A stretch of DNA of 64,000 nucleotides from Desulfuromonadales bacterium. GTDB taxonomy: Bacteria; Desulfobacterota; Desulfuromonadia; Desulfuromonadales; JAGXHI01. Positions 36,178 to 44,932 of the stretch are shown one piece after another. The DNA lies in assembly GCA_024636295.1 (NCBI GenBank), contig JAGXHI010000029.1, positions 1-64,000 on the forward strand. Direction: 5' to 3'. The notes beneath the pieces are model-generated. The model was given only the letters and a program-made list of their open reading frames with translations, was not told where the DNA came from and did not search any database. Position numbers and translations under genes: made by a program. Numbering within the stretch: the first letter of the stretch is position 1; the number at the start of each line of letters is the position of its first letter.

Positions 36178-36633
36178 ATGATAAATCGGATCAAAAACAT
36201 GCTTTCCTCCGGTCCGGCCAGTGAACCGGAGGCCGAAAGAGAACGGATTCAGGTTGCCACCTGCGTGTTACTGTTGGAGATGGCTTTTGCGGATGAGGAA
36301 TTCCACGCCATGGAAGATCAGTTGATCCGTGACCTGCTGCAGGACAAGTTCCACCTCTCGGAAGAATCGGTTGCGGAGCTGATCGAGCTCTCCCGGCGGG
36401 AAAGAAAGGAAAGCCTCGATACGTACACTTTTGCCCGGGAGATCAATGACAATTTCACCAGGGAAGAGAAAATGGAGTTGATGGAGTCTCTGTGGCGGAT
36501 TGTTTACGCCGATGGAGTCCTCGATAAATATGAGGACTATTTAGTGCGAAAACTGGCCAATTTACTGCGGCTTTCCCACCGCGAGATGATAGGGGCCAAG
36601 GTGAAGGTGCTCGAGGAAGTCCGGGAACGCTGA
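36178..36633 (+). CDS. TerB family tellurite-resistance-like protein
   Basis: 151 residues, all-helical TerB domain: CVLLLEMAFADEEFHAMED and LWRIVYADGVLDKYEDYLVRKL are the two acidic repeats expected to bind metal. Standalone gene, so a role in membrane or stress homeostasis rather than a ter operon is likely. Upstream is a short gap without a clear promoter. Confidence 0.88.
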   Translation: MINRIKNMLSSGPASEPEAERERIQVATCVLLLEMAFADEEFHAMEDQLIRDLLQDKFHLSEESVAELIELSRRERKESLDTYTFAREINDNFTREEKMELMESLWRIVYADGVLDKYEDYLVRKLANLLRLSHREMIGAKVKVLEEVRER

Positions 36634-36724
36634 CCATCCCGGGCGTCCGAGGATTCGCATGGCGATGTCGAAAGACGACGATCTTTATTGACTATAAAAT
36701 GATCTGATCATCCATTTGGCTCCA

Positions 36725-36871
36725 GTGAAAATAAAAACCCTCAGCTTCGCCGACCTGGTGAGACCCGAGCCCGGCGATGTTTTCGAGATCTCCGCCGAGG
36801 GATGCGGAGGGCCCTTGCGGAATCCGCTTGTCCGCACCCGTACTCCCGCAACGAACGCGCACCCCCTGTAG
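36725..36871 (+). pseudogene. Remnant resembling an FAH-family enzyme
   Basis: 48-codon frame from GTG 36725. The stretch PGDVFEISAEGCGGPLRNPL matches the C-terminal part of fumarylacetoacetate-hydrolase-family proteins (GDVxEI...G.LRNP). The rest of the gene is missing and the frame stops soon after. Upstream and downstream stretches to 36974 hold nothing else convincing. It lies directly before the Ldh gene; the identification is by eye. Confidence 0.4.
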
Positions 36872-36974
36872 ACCGATTCCGGCACCGGAGGATACTGGGG
36901 AGGGTTATCGCGCGACTTTACGTCCGGTACGCCTTGATAAGGACCGCGCCGGCTCATTAGGGAAAGGATCTGCT

Positions 36975-38087
36975 ATGAAAAGGGAGCACCAGGGAACAGG
37001 TTCCATTCCGGTCGGAGAAAAGGATTTCCGATACGTCGACCGGGAGGATCTCGATCGTTTCGTCCGCGAATGCCTGAAGAGAGCAGGGGCTGACGATCCT
37101 TCCGCCGACGCGGTCACCCGATCGCTGGTGGGGGCTTCCTGCCGAGGCGTTGACAGCCATGGCGTCCGGTTATTGCCGCATTACATCAAGGCGCTCACCG
37201 GAGGGAGAATCAACGGCGCCCCCAATCTACGCTACAGCCGAATCAGCGGCGGCACGGGCCGGCTCGACGCGGATGACGGATTCGGACACATGGCCGGCTA
37301 CCGCGCCATAGAGGAAGGCATGCGACTGGCCGACGAGAACGGCATCGGCGCGGTAACCGTCATCAACTCCTCACATTTCGGCGCTGCGGGCAGTTACACG
37401 ATTCACGCCGCCGAAGCCGGCTACCTGGCGATCGCACTTTGTAATTCCGACAAGTTCGTTCTCCCCTTTGACGGCGTCGAGTCTTTTCACGGAACCAATC
37501 CCATCAGCTTTGCAGCCCCCCTTTCGAAAGAACGCCCCTACCTTTTTGACATGGCGACCAGTTCAATACCGTTCAACCGGGTCCGACAGTACGGGGCAAT
37601 TGGTCGGCATCTGCCGCCTGATGTGGCGGTGGACGAAAATGGGACCATGACGACCGACCCCGAGCGCGCTGTCTCGCTTCTGCCCGTCGGCGGATCAACC
37701 TATGGCTACAAGGGCGCGGCGCTGGCGGGGATGTGCGAGGTGCTGAGCGCCGCATTGACCGGCATGGCTTTTGGCAATCACCTGCTCCGCATGGCCGGCC
37801 CCGAATACGCGACCCCCCGCCACCTGGGGCATTTTTTCCTGGTTATGAAACCGGAGGCCTTCATCGACCCCGACCTGTACCGCGAGCAGATGGAATCTTA
37901 TCTGGCGGACCTGCGCTCCCAGGCGGCGCGCCCGGAAGCCAGAGTCATGGCGCCGGGTGATCGCGAATGGGCCGAAGAGGCCGCCCGGTGCAAAAACGGC
38001 ATTCCGATCGATCCGGCGGTCTGGGCCGAATTCGCTCATCTGGCCTCGAACTTCGGTCTGGTTCCCCTTGCCGCGAATTCAGAGTGA
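36975..38087 (+). CDS. Ldh-family NAD(P)-dependent oxidoreductase
   Basis: 370 residues of the malate/L-lactate/ureidoglycolate dehydrogenase family (not Rossmann type). DSHGVRLLPHYIKAL and NSSHFGAAGSYT (catalytic His) are the signatures; STYGYKGAALAGMCEVLS is the C-terminal motif. It reduces or oxidises a 2-keto/hydroxy acid; substrate unknown. ATG 36975 has GGAAAGGA upstream; the open frame further up is not supported. Codon use looks more GC-rich than nearby genes, and the flanks carry gene remnants, so transfer is possible. Confidence 0.9.
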   Translation: MKREHQGTGSIPVGEKDFRYVDREDLDRFVRECLKRAGADDPSADAVTRSLVGASCRGVDSHGVRLLPHYIKALTGGRINGAPNLRYSRISGGTGRLDADDGFGHMAGYRAIEEGMRLADENGIGAVTVINSSHFGAAGSYTIHAAEAGYLAIALCNSDKFVLPFDGVESFHGTNPISFAAPLSKERPYLFDMATSSIPFNRVRQYGAIGRHLPPDVAVDENGTMTTDPERAVSLLPVGGSTYGYKGAALAGMCEVLSAALTGMAFGNHLLRMAGPEYATPRHLGHFFLVMKPEAFIDPDLYREQMESYLADLRSQAARPEARVMAPGDREWAEEAARCKNGIPIDPAVWAEFAHLASNFGLVPLAANSE

Positions 38088-38101
38088 GCGGACTCCCCCC
38101 A

Positions 38102-38191
38102 ATGGAATTGCGGCTGATTATCGAACCTCAGGCCGTTGCGCTGGCGGGGGGCCGCGCCATGAATGCAGAGCTGCAGTCATTGGTATTCTGA
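38102..38191 (+). pseudogene. Remnant resembling a GntR/FCD regulator
   Basis: A 29-codon frame encoding ELRLIIEPQAVALAGGRAMN, which matches the start of the FCD ligand-binding domain (E-x-R-x2-[IL]EPxA). No DNA-binding part precedes it and the frame stops at 38191. Lies 14 bases after the Ldh gene. It may be a fossil of the regulator of that locus. Confidence 0.4.
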
Positions 38192-38277
38192 GGCATGAAA
38201 GATTTGGGAATCTTAGCTGAAGAGGATTTTCAAATCCTTGCTGCTGGCAAAATCCATGATGAGAAGCGGAGGAGGGA

Positions 38278-38925
38278 TTGGAGGAAAATGACAACTGCCC
38301 GACCATGGTAAAGGATCTTTCCTGGATCACCGGGTGGGCTCATCGCCTGATTGGAGAGGTTCTGAAGTTCGGGGAAACGGCAGTCGACCTGACCGCGGGA
38401 AATGGACATGACGCGCTCTTCCTTTTCCAATGTGTAGGGCAGGATGGCAGAGTGGTTGCCTTCGATATCCAGGATGCCGCCCTGGAGGCGACGGCCCACC
38501 GTATTGAAAGGGCGGGCGGGCGTGTTTTCCGGCATGAAAAGGATGCGGCGCCCGAGGCGATGGGGAAACCCGCCGTTCATCTGATCGCGGCATGCCATTC
38601 GCAAATCGATCGATTTCTACCCGGGCGGGTTGCAGCGGTGATTGCAAATCTGGGGTACCTTCCGGGGGGAGGAGTCCGATTGCCCGTCACCCGCAGGGAA
38701 ACGACTGTGGAGGCCATCGGCAAAGCTCTCGAGCTAATCGAACCGGGAGGGCGATTGGCGGTCGTGGCATACGTGGGACACACAGGCGGGCGGGAGGAGG
38801 CTGCGGGAGTGGAGGCGCTGGTCAGCAATCTTCCTCCCCTGGAATGGAGCACCATTCGGGTAGCTCCTGTGAATCGCCCGGGGGCGCCATTTCTTCTTTC
38901 AGCTGAAAAAAGGACTCTCTTATAA
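38278..38925 (+). CDS. SAM-dependent methyltransferase, rRNA-methylase-like (YtqB type)
   Basis: 215 residues. SAM motif I AVDLTAGNGHDALFL, motif II VVAFDIQ, and NLGYLPGG as the catalytic NxGxxPG-type motif, matching PF06962-type putative rRNA methylases. TTG 38278 has a strong SD (GGAGGAG) a few bases upstream; ATG 38305 in frame is the alternative start, giving 206 residues. Substrate unknown. Confidence 0.85.
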   Translation: MEENDNCPTMVKDLSWITGWAHRLIGEVLKFGETAVDLTAGNGHDALFLFQCVGQDGRVVAFDIQDAALEATAHRIERAGGRVFRHEKDAAPEAMGKPAVHLIAACHSQIDRFLPGRVAAVIANLGYLPGGGVRLPVTRRETTVEAIGKALELIEPGGRLAVVAYVGHTGGREEAAGVEALVSNLPPLEWSTIRVAPVNRPGAPFLLSAEKRTLL

Positions 38926-38942
38926 GCTTCTCAGGAAGGAGT

Positions 38943-38970
38943 TTGACAGAACAGGTAATCCTGATACCTT
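38943..38970 (+). promoter_or_regulatory. Promoter of the DUF1540 gene
   Basis: TTGACA (38943-38948), 16-base spacer, TACCTT (38965-38970), 42 bases before the start codon. Confidence 0.5.
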
Positions 38971-39012
38971 ATTCTTCAAACCAGCTTTCGTGCAGGAACA
39001 GGAGGTAAGGTT

Positions 39013-39306
39013 ATGGGAAGGGAAATGCCCAAGGTATCTGATTGCTCAGTCTCGAATTGCGCTTACAACTCGAATAAAGCCTGTCACGCCATGGCGATCA
39101 CCGTGGGTGATGAGCCCAACGATCCGACCTGCGACACCTTTTTTCAATCAAGCACTCATGGCGGGGCGAAGGACGCGACCGCCGGGGTAGGCGCCTGCAA
39201 GGCAGCCGATTGTCAGTTCAATGAGGAGTTTGAATGTTCCGCCCCCAATATTCACGTCGGAATGAAGGAACATGAGCCGGATTGTCTCACCTTCCAGCCA
39301 CGATAG
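39013..39306 (+). CDS. Tandem DUF1540 cysteine-rich protein
   Basis: 97 residues with two DUF1540 modules (about 8-45 and 58-95), each with cysteines in the pattern CxxxxC...C...C (VSDCSVSNCAYNSNKAC; VGACKAADCQFNEEFEC). Eight cysteines suggest a metal site per module. Small cytoplasmic protein, SD GGAGGT eight bases before the ATG. Function unknown. Confidence 0.92.
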   Translation: MGREMPKVSDCSVSNCAYNSNKACHAMAITVGDEPNDPTCDTFFQSSTHGGAKDATAGVGACKAADCQFNEEFECSAPNIHVGMKEHEPDCLTFQPR

Positions 39307-39357
39307 TTTCAAATCATTCTAAAAAGCACGGAAGCGGTCTGACTGGCAAAGAAGAAG

Positions 39358-39390
39358 ACCCTGTGATGCCTGCCGGCTCGCAGGGTTTTT
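39358..39390 (+). terminator. Possible terminator after the DUF1540 gene
   Basis: ACCCTG, 17-base loop containing a GCC/GGC pair, CAGGGT and five T residues. Confidence 0.55.
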
Positions 39391-39402
39391 CATTGGTGGG
39401 GA

Positions 39403-39597
39403 TCATGCCCTCTTTTTCCCTCGAGCATCCTCCGGAGAAGATTCCTCCATGTCTGAAAGCAAAGGTCGAACAGGGACGTCTTCTGATTGGTTGCGGCTTT
39501 CATCCCTCCGGTTTTCCCTGGCCATGGCCAGGAAGGCCATGAAAAAAACTCCGAGAAAAAAACCTGCGAAAAGGGCGGCGAAAATCATCCAGTTCAC
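39403..39597 (-). CDS. Small single-pass membrane protein
   Basis: 64 residues from GTG 39597 with AGGGA six bases upstream. N-terminal TM helix (about 3-26, IFAALFAGFFLGVFFMAFLA) followed by a highly charged tail (ENRRDESRNQSEDV). No family recognised. Convergent with the DUF1540 gene. Confidence 0.5.
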   Translation of the reverse strand: MNWMIFAALFAGFFLGVFFMAFLAMARENRRDESRNQSEDVPVRPLLSDMEESSPEDARGKKRA

Positions 39598-40012
39598 GAA
39601 TTTTCCCTGACTTCCGGGTGAAAGGTTCCGTGAGGAACCGTCCGGAAAAGCGGGTTGGAAAAACTTTAGTATTCTTTTATCCGAAGAATTTCCTCTGCGA
39701 TCTCATCGGTGATGCTTGGTTTGTCTTTGATTGGTCAGTTTGAGTGAAGTCGATAACCCAGTTTCGTTTATTCAGCTCTTAACATGATCGCAAATGCAAT
39801 TTCAAGGTTTTTGTCTGCTATTTGGTGTTAGGATGGTGGCGGAGTCTCGATAGGCCGGCTGCAAAGTCGGCGGCGCATAGGATTTAATCTCGGTTTCCGG
39901 TGGAAGCAAAGCGGAAATTCCAGAAAAATTGATATCAGACGATATCCATGGAAATAGGGTTACGTTCATGATTGAACCGGCGTTCGTCCCGGTTCGAGAA
40001 AGGTGGGATGAG
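39598..40012. other. Gene-free stretch of about 415 bases
   Basis: Low-complexity AT-rich part (39660-39800) and GC-rich part (39830-39910). A hairpin GAACCGG...CCGGTTC lies at about 39974-39997 just ahead of the SYLF gene. No riboswitch core, tRNA or coding frame was recognised. Confidence 0.4.
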
Positions 40013-40702
40013 ATGAACAAAGGTAGGCGGATTACGATGACTTTTCTCTTGCTGGGGAGTTTTCTTTTCCCCGGCGCCGCGGCCAGTGCGGATACCGAAA
40101 ATGAGAAAATCGCCTCGGCTGTCCACGTTCTGGAGCAGATCATGACCATTCCGGAGAAGGGGATCCCTCCTCAGTTGCTTGAGAACGCTCAGGGGGTGGC
40201 CGTCATTCCCGGTGTCATCAAGGTGGGTTTCGTGGTCGGAGGTCGTCATGGCACAGGCATTCTGATGGTGCGTCGTCCGGAAGGAGGGTGGAGCGCACCT
40301 TCCTTCATCAGTCTGACCGGGGGAAGCATCGGATGGCAGATCGGCGCCCAATCCACGGATGTCATTCTGGTTTTTAAAAACCCTCGAAGCATCGAAGGGA
40401 TACTGAAGGGAAAATTCACTTTGGGGGGTGATGCGGCGGTGGCTGCCGGTCCGGTGGGAAGGAGAGTGGAGGGCGCAACGGATGCCCAGCTGCAGGCGGA
40501 AATCTATTCATACTCCCGGAGCCGGGGGTTGTTTGCCGGGGTCTCTCTCGAAGGGTCGGCGCTTCAGATCAAAAATGAAGCGAATGCCGAATACTATGGA
40601 AAGGGTGTTGAGGCGGAGGAAATTTTCTCCGGAAGGGTTTCTCCGTCATCTTCTGAAGTGAAACAGTTACAGCGGATACTTGGAAAATACGCCGGAAACT
40701 GA
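40013..40702 (+). CDS. SYLF-domain lipid-binding protein (Ysc84-like)
   Basis: 229 residues with a Sec signal peptide (TMTFLLLGSFLFPGAAASA). SYLF/YSC84 domain: AQGVAVIPGVIKVGFVVGGRHGTG, GSIGWQIGAQSTDVILVFKN, and the C-terminal SRSRGLFAGVSLEGSAL. Binds phosphoinositides in eukaryotes; in bacteria probably an envelope protein. ATG 40013 preceded by a G-rich SD. Followed by a strong hairpin shared with ompA. Confidence 0.92.
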   Translation: MNKGRRITMTFLLLGSFLFPGAAASADTENEKIASAVHVLEQIMTIPEKGIPPQLLENAQGVAVIPGVIKVGFVVGGRHGTGILMVRRPEGGWSAPSFISLTGGSIGWQIGAQSTDVILVFKNPRSIEGILKGKFTLGGDAAVAAGPVGRRVEGATDAQLQAEIYSYSRSRGLFAGVSLEGSALQIKNEANAEYYGKGVEAEEIFSGRVSPSSSEVKQLQRILGKYAGN

Positions 40703-40724
40703 TAGCTCCTCCTGGAATAAGAAA

Positions 40725-40762
40725 AGCGCGGAGAAAATCGTCCTGAAGATTTTCTCCGCGCT
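40725..40762. terminator. Strong terminator between convergent SYLF and ompA genes
   Basis: Perfect 15-bp stem AGCGCGGAGAAAATC/GATTTTCTCCGCGCT with an eight-base loop. On the minus strand it is followed by TTTTCTT, so it best serves ompA, but it can act for both. Confidence 0.85.
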
Positions 40763-40834
40763 CACACAGGTTTTGTTCAAGTCCCGCAAATTCCCCCTTT
40801 TATTGAATCGCAATCCTTCAGATCCTGTTTCTCT

Positions 40835-42007
40835 TTAGTCCTCCGGAATGACGACGCAGCAGACAATTTCCGTCCGACGGTTCTGTTGGCGTCCTGCGGA
40901 TGTTTCGTTTGTGGCGATGGGCCGGGATTCTCCGTATCCCCGGGCGACCAATTTATCCCGACTGATGTTGTAATTATCGATCAGGTACTGACGAACGGCA
41001 GCGGCGCGGCGTTCGGACAATTTCTGGTTGTACTCAGCCTCGCCGATACTGTCGGTATGGCCTGCGACCAGGATTTTAGGTGCGGGATTTTCTTGGATGA
41101 ATTGGGCGGCCTTTTTCAACTCGTCTTTGTAAGTGGCTGGAATTTCAGCGCTGTCGAAGGGAAATTCAATATGGATTTCCATGGAGAGGGTACAGCCTTT
41201 ATCGTCCACTATGACCCCTCTGGGCGTGCCGGGACAGGCATCCCTGCTGTCCGGGACTCCGTCTCCGTCACTGTCTGTAACAACTGCGGTGGCGGCAGGC
41301 GCTGGTTTTTCGGGGCAACCGAATCTATCAACCGGCGTGCCCTGCGGGGTTCCGGGGCAGCGGTCGTCCGAATCCAGCACCCCGTCATTGTCGCTGTCCA
41401 TGGGGGCGGCCGCCCGAACCATCGGCGCCGGTTCGACCCCGCCGAGCTGATACAGGAGACCGGCCGAGAAGAGAAGGTTGTTATCGGGATCATCGAATAC
41501 GTAAAGGTGTCTGACGTCCCCACGGATGGCGACGTTTTCGGTGACGAAAAGTTTCACGCCCGCCCCGTAGTTCACCAGGAAATCCGTCTCCGAACTTCCA
41601 TTGTCCGGATCGAGCGTTATTCCACCAAGACCGGCGGCCACGTAAGGCACGATATCGGAAATATACGGCAGGCTGAAATTCGGAAAGAAATCCGTCGCCG
41701 GAAAGTTGTAGAGAAGGTCCGCTTTGTAGACCCAGGCGTCCACATCGAAATCATTCAGCAGGCTTTCGGTTTGCGTCGGAGTGTAATTGAGGGTCAGTTC
41801 GATCCCCAGATTTTTCGTGTAATTGTGAGCGACGCCCAGTCCGAAAGTCCAGTCGTCTTCAATGTTCTGGTCACCCTCGAAACGATGGCCTCCCACCATC
41901 AGGGAAAAATCCGTGCTGCCGGCCTTTTGCGCCGCCGCTGCCTCGCCGATCGCGAATCCCGCGACCAGAAGAGCGGCTCCCACCAGAATGGTCCATGTTC
42001 TTTTCAT
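40835..42007 (-). CDS. OmpA-family outer-membrane protein with thrombospondin type 3 repeats
   Basis: 390 residues: signal peptide (VGAALLVAGFAIGEAAAA), N-terminal eight-strand barrel (about 27-200), two calcium-binding TSP3 repeats (DSDNDGVLDSDDRCPGTP and DSDGDGVPDSRDACPGTP), then an OmpA C-terminal peptidoglycan-binding domain (ILVAGHTDSIGEAEYNQKLS...ARGYGES). Start ATG 42007 follows CAGGAGGACGTC. Anchors the outer membrane to the cell wall. Confidence 0.95.
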   Translation of the reverse strand: MKRTWTILVGAALLVAGFAIGEAAAAQKAGSTDFSLMVGGHRFEGDQNIEDDWTFGLGVAHNYTKNLGIELTLNYTPTQTESLLNDFDVDAWVYKADLLYNFPATDFFPNFSLPYISDIVPYVAAGLGGITLDPDNGSSETDFLVNYGAGVKLFVTENVAIRGDVRHLYVFDDPDNNLLFSAGLLYQLGGVEPAPMVRAAAPMDSDNDGVLDSDDRCPGTPQGTPVDRFGCPEKPAPAATAVVTDSDGDGVPDSRDACPGTPRGVIVDDKGCTLSMEIHIEFPFDSAEIPATYKDELKKAAQFIQENPAPKILVAGHTDSIGEAEYNQKLSERRAAAVRQYLIDNYNISRDKLVARGYGESRPIATNETSAGRQQNRRTEIVCCVVIPED

Positions 42008-42590
42008 GACGTCCTCCTGAAATGTTTGTACCTGCATCCACCTTTGCGACACTGGCAAGTTGCTATTTTCATTAAATTCTTAGGAAGAATAGCACGTTGA
42101 CGGCGGTTCGCAACGGGAGTGGAAGAAATTTTTCCCTATAAACGGAGTATTTATTGTTCGGGATCCAGGCATTGGAAGGACCCTCCTGACACTGAGCGCC
42201 GCAGAAAAAGCATTGTCAAAAGACCGCCGCTTCCCCCGCCGAACCCTTCGCTGCGGGGAAAGGATAGGGGAGAAGGGGGGGCCTTTGGGTTGTGTCCTGC
42301 CAAGGGCCGGAAAAGCTGGAGGACCGTTGGTTCAGAAGGCGCCTCAGGAGGAAGAAACGTCTTTCGTGTTCCAGACAAGAGATGCTCTTTTGCCCAGAAA
42401 AGAGAAAACCCCCCGGCTGCCACACGCGAGGGGTTTTCATAAAGGAAAAAAGGATGAAAAACGGAAACATTTAAATATATGGTAAAAGCGATTGTGTCAA
42501 GCAGAAACTTCTTCGTGAGGCTTACCTTGACCGGGGGAGGTCTACTGGATTACAGTTCCATAAACCTTAAAGGACAGGAGTTTTAACCAG
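42008..42590. other. Gene-free stretch of about 580 bases
   Basis: Several open frames overlap in 42120-42485 with none coding-like; the composition is G/C-rich and purine-biased. Contains a terminator (42404-42438). A TTGACC (42527-42532) lies 58 bases before the DUF6178 start and may be part of its promoter. Confidence 0.45.
42404..42438. terminator. Rho-independent terminator without an obvious upstream gene
   Basis: Stem GAAAACCCC/GGGGTTTTC, 17-base loop. No coding gene precedes it on the plus strand for 1.7 kb, so it may end a non-coding transcript. Confidence 0.65.
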
Positions 42591-44285
42591 ATGGTGAAAA
42601 TCGATCTTCCCGGTGAGAGAAAAGTGGGCCACCTGACTCTGCTGCGTTCGCCCCGCGCCATCACGTCCCGGGAATTCCATACTCTTCCCATGGACGAACG
42701 CCTGGCAATCGTCCGATCGGCGGAAGGTAGAGCAAAATACCAGCTGCTCCTCGAGTCCGAAGACGCCGAGCGGCTGATTCGGAATCTTCCCGCACAGGAA
42801 ATTTATCTGCTGATCAAGGAGCTCGGTCTCGAATACGCGGCCAATCTTTTACCCATGGTTTCCGTGGAGCAGTTCACCGCCTTTCTGGATCTGGACTGCT
42901 GGGAGCTTGATCTTCTGTCCGGGGAGAAGGCCCAATCCTGGATTTCGGCCCTCCTTGCCGAAGGAGGGGAAAAAGCCCTCGCCATGGTTCTGGATCTTGA
43001 TTTCGAGTTCCTGACGCTCTTTTTCAAAAAATCCATCGCTGTCATCCATGGCCCCGATGCTTACGTGGAGGACGATGAGGCCTGCTATCGCGACGGCGGG
43101 TACGAAATGGAATACCACGATTCGGAAAGCGGCAAGTTCATCGGCGGACTGCTTAATGCCATTCTTCAGTACGACCGGCAATTCTACCCGCGGCTCATAG
43201 AATCGGTCCGATGGGAAACGGAGGCCCTTCTGGAAGAGGAAGTCCTGCAACTCCGAATCGGACGCCTCCAGGACATGGGGTTTCCCGATCCGTTCGAAGC
43301 ACGGAGAATTTTTGCCTTTTCAGATCCCTCCATGTTCGATGCCGAAGAGCACCTTCGAAGAGAAGGAGGGTTGGAGCCGGATACTGAAGCGCCCGGATTT
43401 ATCCTTACGGCTTTCCGCCCGGAGGATATTCTGGGTGAAATTCTCGCCGAAGGGGTTTCCTCGGAAATCTGTTGGGAACTTACCTACCTTCTGAATAAGT
43501 TGATGACGGCCGATCATGCGGACGTCGGTGATTATTCCCAGGTCCGCGAGAAGACGGAAGAGCTGTACAGGTATCTCAATATCGCTCTTGAGCACCTCTG
43601 CGGCACCGACGTTGAAAAGGCGTCGCGAGTGTTCGATTCAGTATATACCCAGGCGCTCTTTCGCCTCGGGTTCAATCTGACCCTTGAACTGAGGCGCAGG
43701 GCGCACGGGGTGAAAAAATCTCCCGTCGGTCCATACCTGGACGGTCCCCACCGCGCACTTGTGGCAGCCCTTTCCCACGTAAAACCCTTATTCTATGAAG
43801 GCCTTGAGAAGGAAACCCGGGCCGGGGAAAGGCCATTCGCCAATCTGAGGGAAGTGCGGCGGGCCTCCGAACGACTCGGACAGGTGGAGATGCTGCAGCG
43901 GCTTTTCACAGAACACTTTCCCTTCACGCCTTCTCCCCCGGAGGAAATCGATCTGAAGGGATGTTTCCCCGAGACGTCGGAAGATCTGGCCCTGTCGGAT
44001 TTCTTTCTGACCGCTCTTGCAAACCGGATTCTGGGGCGGGATTTCCTGCCCCTGCCGATTCCTGCCGAAGAATTGGCGGCCCTTCACGCCCGGGTCTGTG
44101 CCGGAGAAAAAGTGTCGGAAAATCTGCGGCGGGAAACGGAAGGATGGCTCGAATCCATGGAGCCTGGAGGCGGAGAATTCGCCGGATACTGTCTCGATCT
44201 CTGGGAGGAGGAGTTCTGTTCCGCACGCCCGGAGAAACTAGATCCCCGATTTATCGGAGGGCTGATCGTGAAAAGGGGCGGGTGA
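42591..44285 (+). CDS. DUF6178 family protein
   Basis: 564 residues, mostly helical and acidic, with no signal peptide, TM helix or recognised active site. Full-length coding bias and a good SD (CAGGAG) support the gene. The opening MVKIDLPGERKVGHLTLLRS and the LLSGEKAQSWISAL region fit a family I recall as DUF6178. Function unknown. Confidence 0.8.
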   Translation: MVKIDLPGERKVGHLTLLRSPRAITSREFHTLPMDERLAIVRSAEGRAKYQLLLESEDAERLIRNLPAQEIYLLIKELGLEYAANLLPMVSVEQFTAFLDLDCWELDLLSGEKAQSWISALLAEGGEKALAMVLDLDFEFLTLFFKKSIAVIHGPDAYVEDDEACYRDGGYEMEYHDSESGKFIGGLLNAILQYDRQFYPRLIESVRWETEALLEEEVLQLRIGRLQDMGFPDPFEARRIFAFSDPSMFDAEEHLRREGGLEPDTEAPGFILTAFRPEDILGEILAEGVSSEICWELTYLLNKLMTADHADVGDYSQVREKTEELYRYLNIALEHLCGTDVEKASRVFDSVYTQALFRLGFNLTLELRRRAHGVKKSPVGPYLDGPHRALVAALSHVKPLFYEGLEKETRAGERPFANLREVRRASERLGQVEMLQRLFTEHFPFTPSPPEEIDLKGCFPETSEDLALSDFFLTALANRILGRDFLPLPIPAEELAALHARVCAGEKVSENLRRETEGWLESMEPGGGEFAGYCLDLWEEEFCSARPEKLDPRFIGGLIVKRGG

Positions 44286-44368
44286 GGTACCTTCTCCGAA
44301 CATCCCAACGCCAGACCGGTTCTTCTCTTTACCACAGGGTTTCCTCAAGTGTCTTCTTGCCTGCGCAC

Positions 44369-44397
44369 TTGACAAATTCCAGCAGGATCATTAGATT
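44369..44397 (+). promoter_or_regulatory. Promoter of fmdB
   Basis: TTGACA (44369-44374), 17-base spacer, TAGATT (44392-44397), 28 bases before the start. Confidence 0.7.
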
Positions 44398-44425
44398 AGG
44401 GAAGAATTTGTACAGGAGGTTCGAT

Positions 44426-44686
44426 ATGCCTATTTATGAATACAAATGTGAAAAGTGCGGAGGCACTTTTGACGCCATGCAGAAATTCTCCGATGCACCT
44501 CTGACTGAATGTCGCACTTGTGGCGGACCGGTTCAGAAGCTGATCTCCCAAACGTCCTTTTCGCTGAAAGGCAATGGCTGGTATCAGCAGGGGTATTCCG
44601 GAGGAACGCAGCCTGCCGCATGCGCCCAATCCCAGGGCGGTGGCTCAGAAGGGTGCGCCGGTTGTCCGAAAGCGGCCAACGAATAA
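44426..44686 (+). CDS. FmdB-family zinc-ribbon protein
   Basis: 86 residues. MPIYEYKCEKCGGTFD and CRTCGGPVQKLIS form the FmdB zinc ribbon (Cys8/11 and about 31/34). The tail has Gly/Ser/Gln repeats and a CAGC pair near the end, possibly a second metal site. SD AGGAGGT seven bases upstream. Regulatory role proposed for the family. Confidence 0.93.
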   Translation: MPIYEYKCEKCGGTFDAMQKFSDAPLTECRTCGGPVQKLISQTSFSLKGNGWYQQGYSGGTQPAACAQSQGGGSEGCAGCPKAANE

Positions 44687-44709
44687 GCAATAACCAGTAC
44701 TCTTCCCTA

Positions 44710-44746
44710 AAAAAATCCCCGGGCCGCGCGTCCGGGGATTTTTTTT
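44710..44746 (+). terminator. Rho-independent terminator after fmdB
   Basis: AAAATCCCCGG, nine-base loop, CCGGGGATTTTTTTT. Confidence 0.92.
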
Positions 44747-44932
44747 CGCACCCAGTCCCCCGAGTGACCGCAGCGAACAGGTGGTGAAGAGCTTTTGACC
44801 ATTAAAAATTGTCTCTGCGCGCTTCTTACTTACTGGAGCCAAATACAGTCAGACAGAATAGAACGATATTTTTTTCTTTTCGTTTTCAAAAACCTACTTC
44901 CATCTTTTTTCGTGATACTGTATTTTAAAATA

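Noticed and set aside
36685..36957. Minus-strand frame of 90 codons upstream of the Ldh gene
   Set aside because: No recognisable product; antisense to the FAH-like remnant on the other strand, which fits better.
38195..38311. 38-codon frame before the methyltransferase
   Set aside because: No SD sequence of its own, overlaps the methyltransferase start and matches nothing I recognise.
39598..40012. Possible c-di-GMP or other riboswitch ahead of the SYLF gene
   Set aside because: Looked for the GEMM core and other conserved riboswitch cores; none present, only a weak hairpin.
42119..42485. Several overlapping frames in the gap before the DUF6178 gene
   Set aside because: Frames on both strands overlap, have low-complexity Pro/Gly/Arg/Lys content and no supported start; one runs through a terminator.
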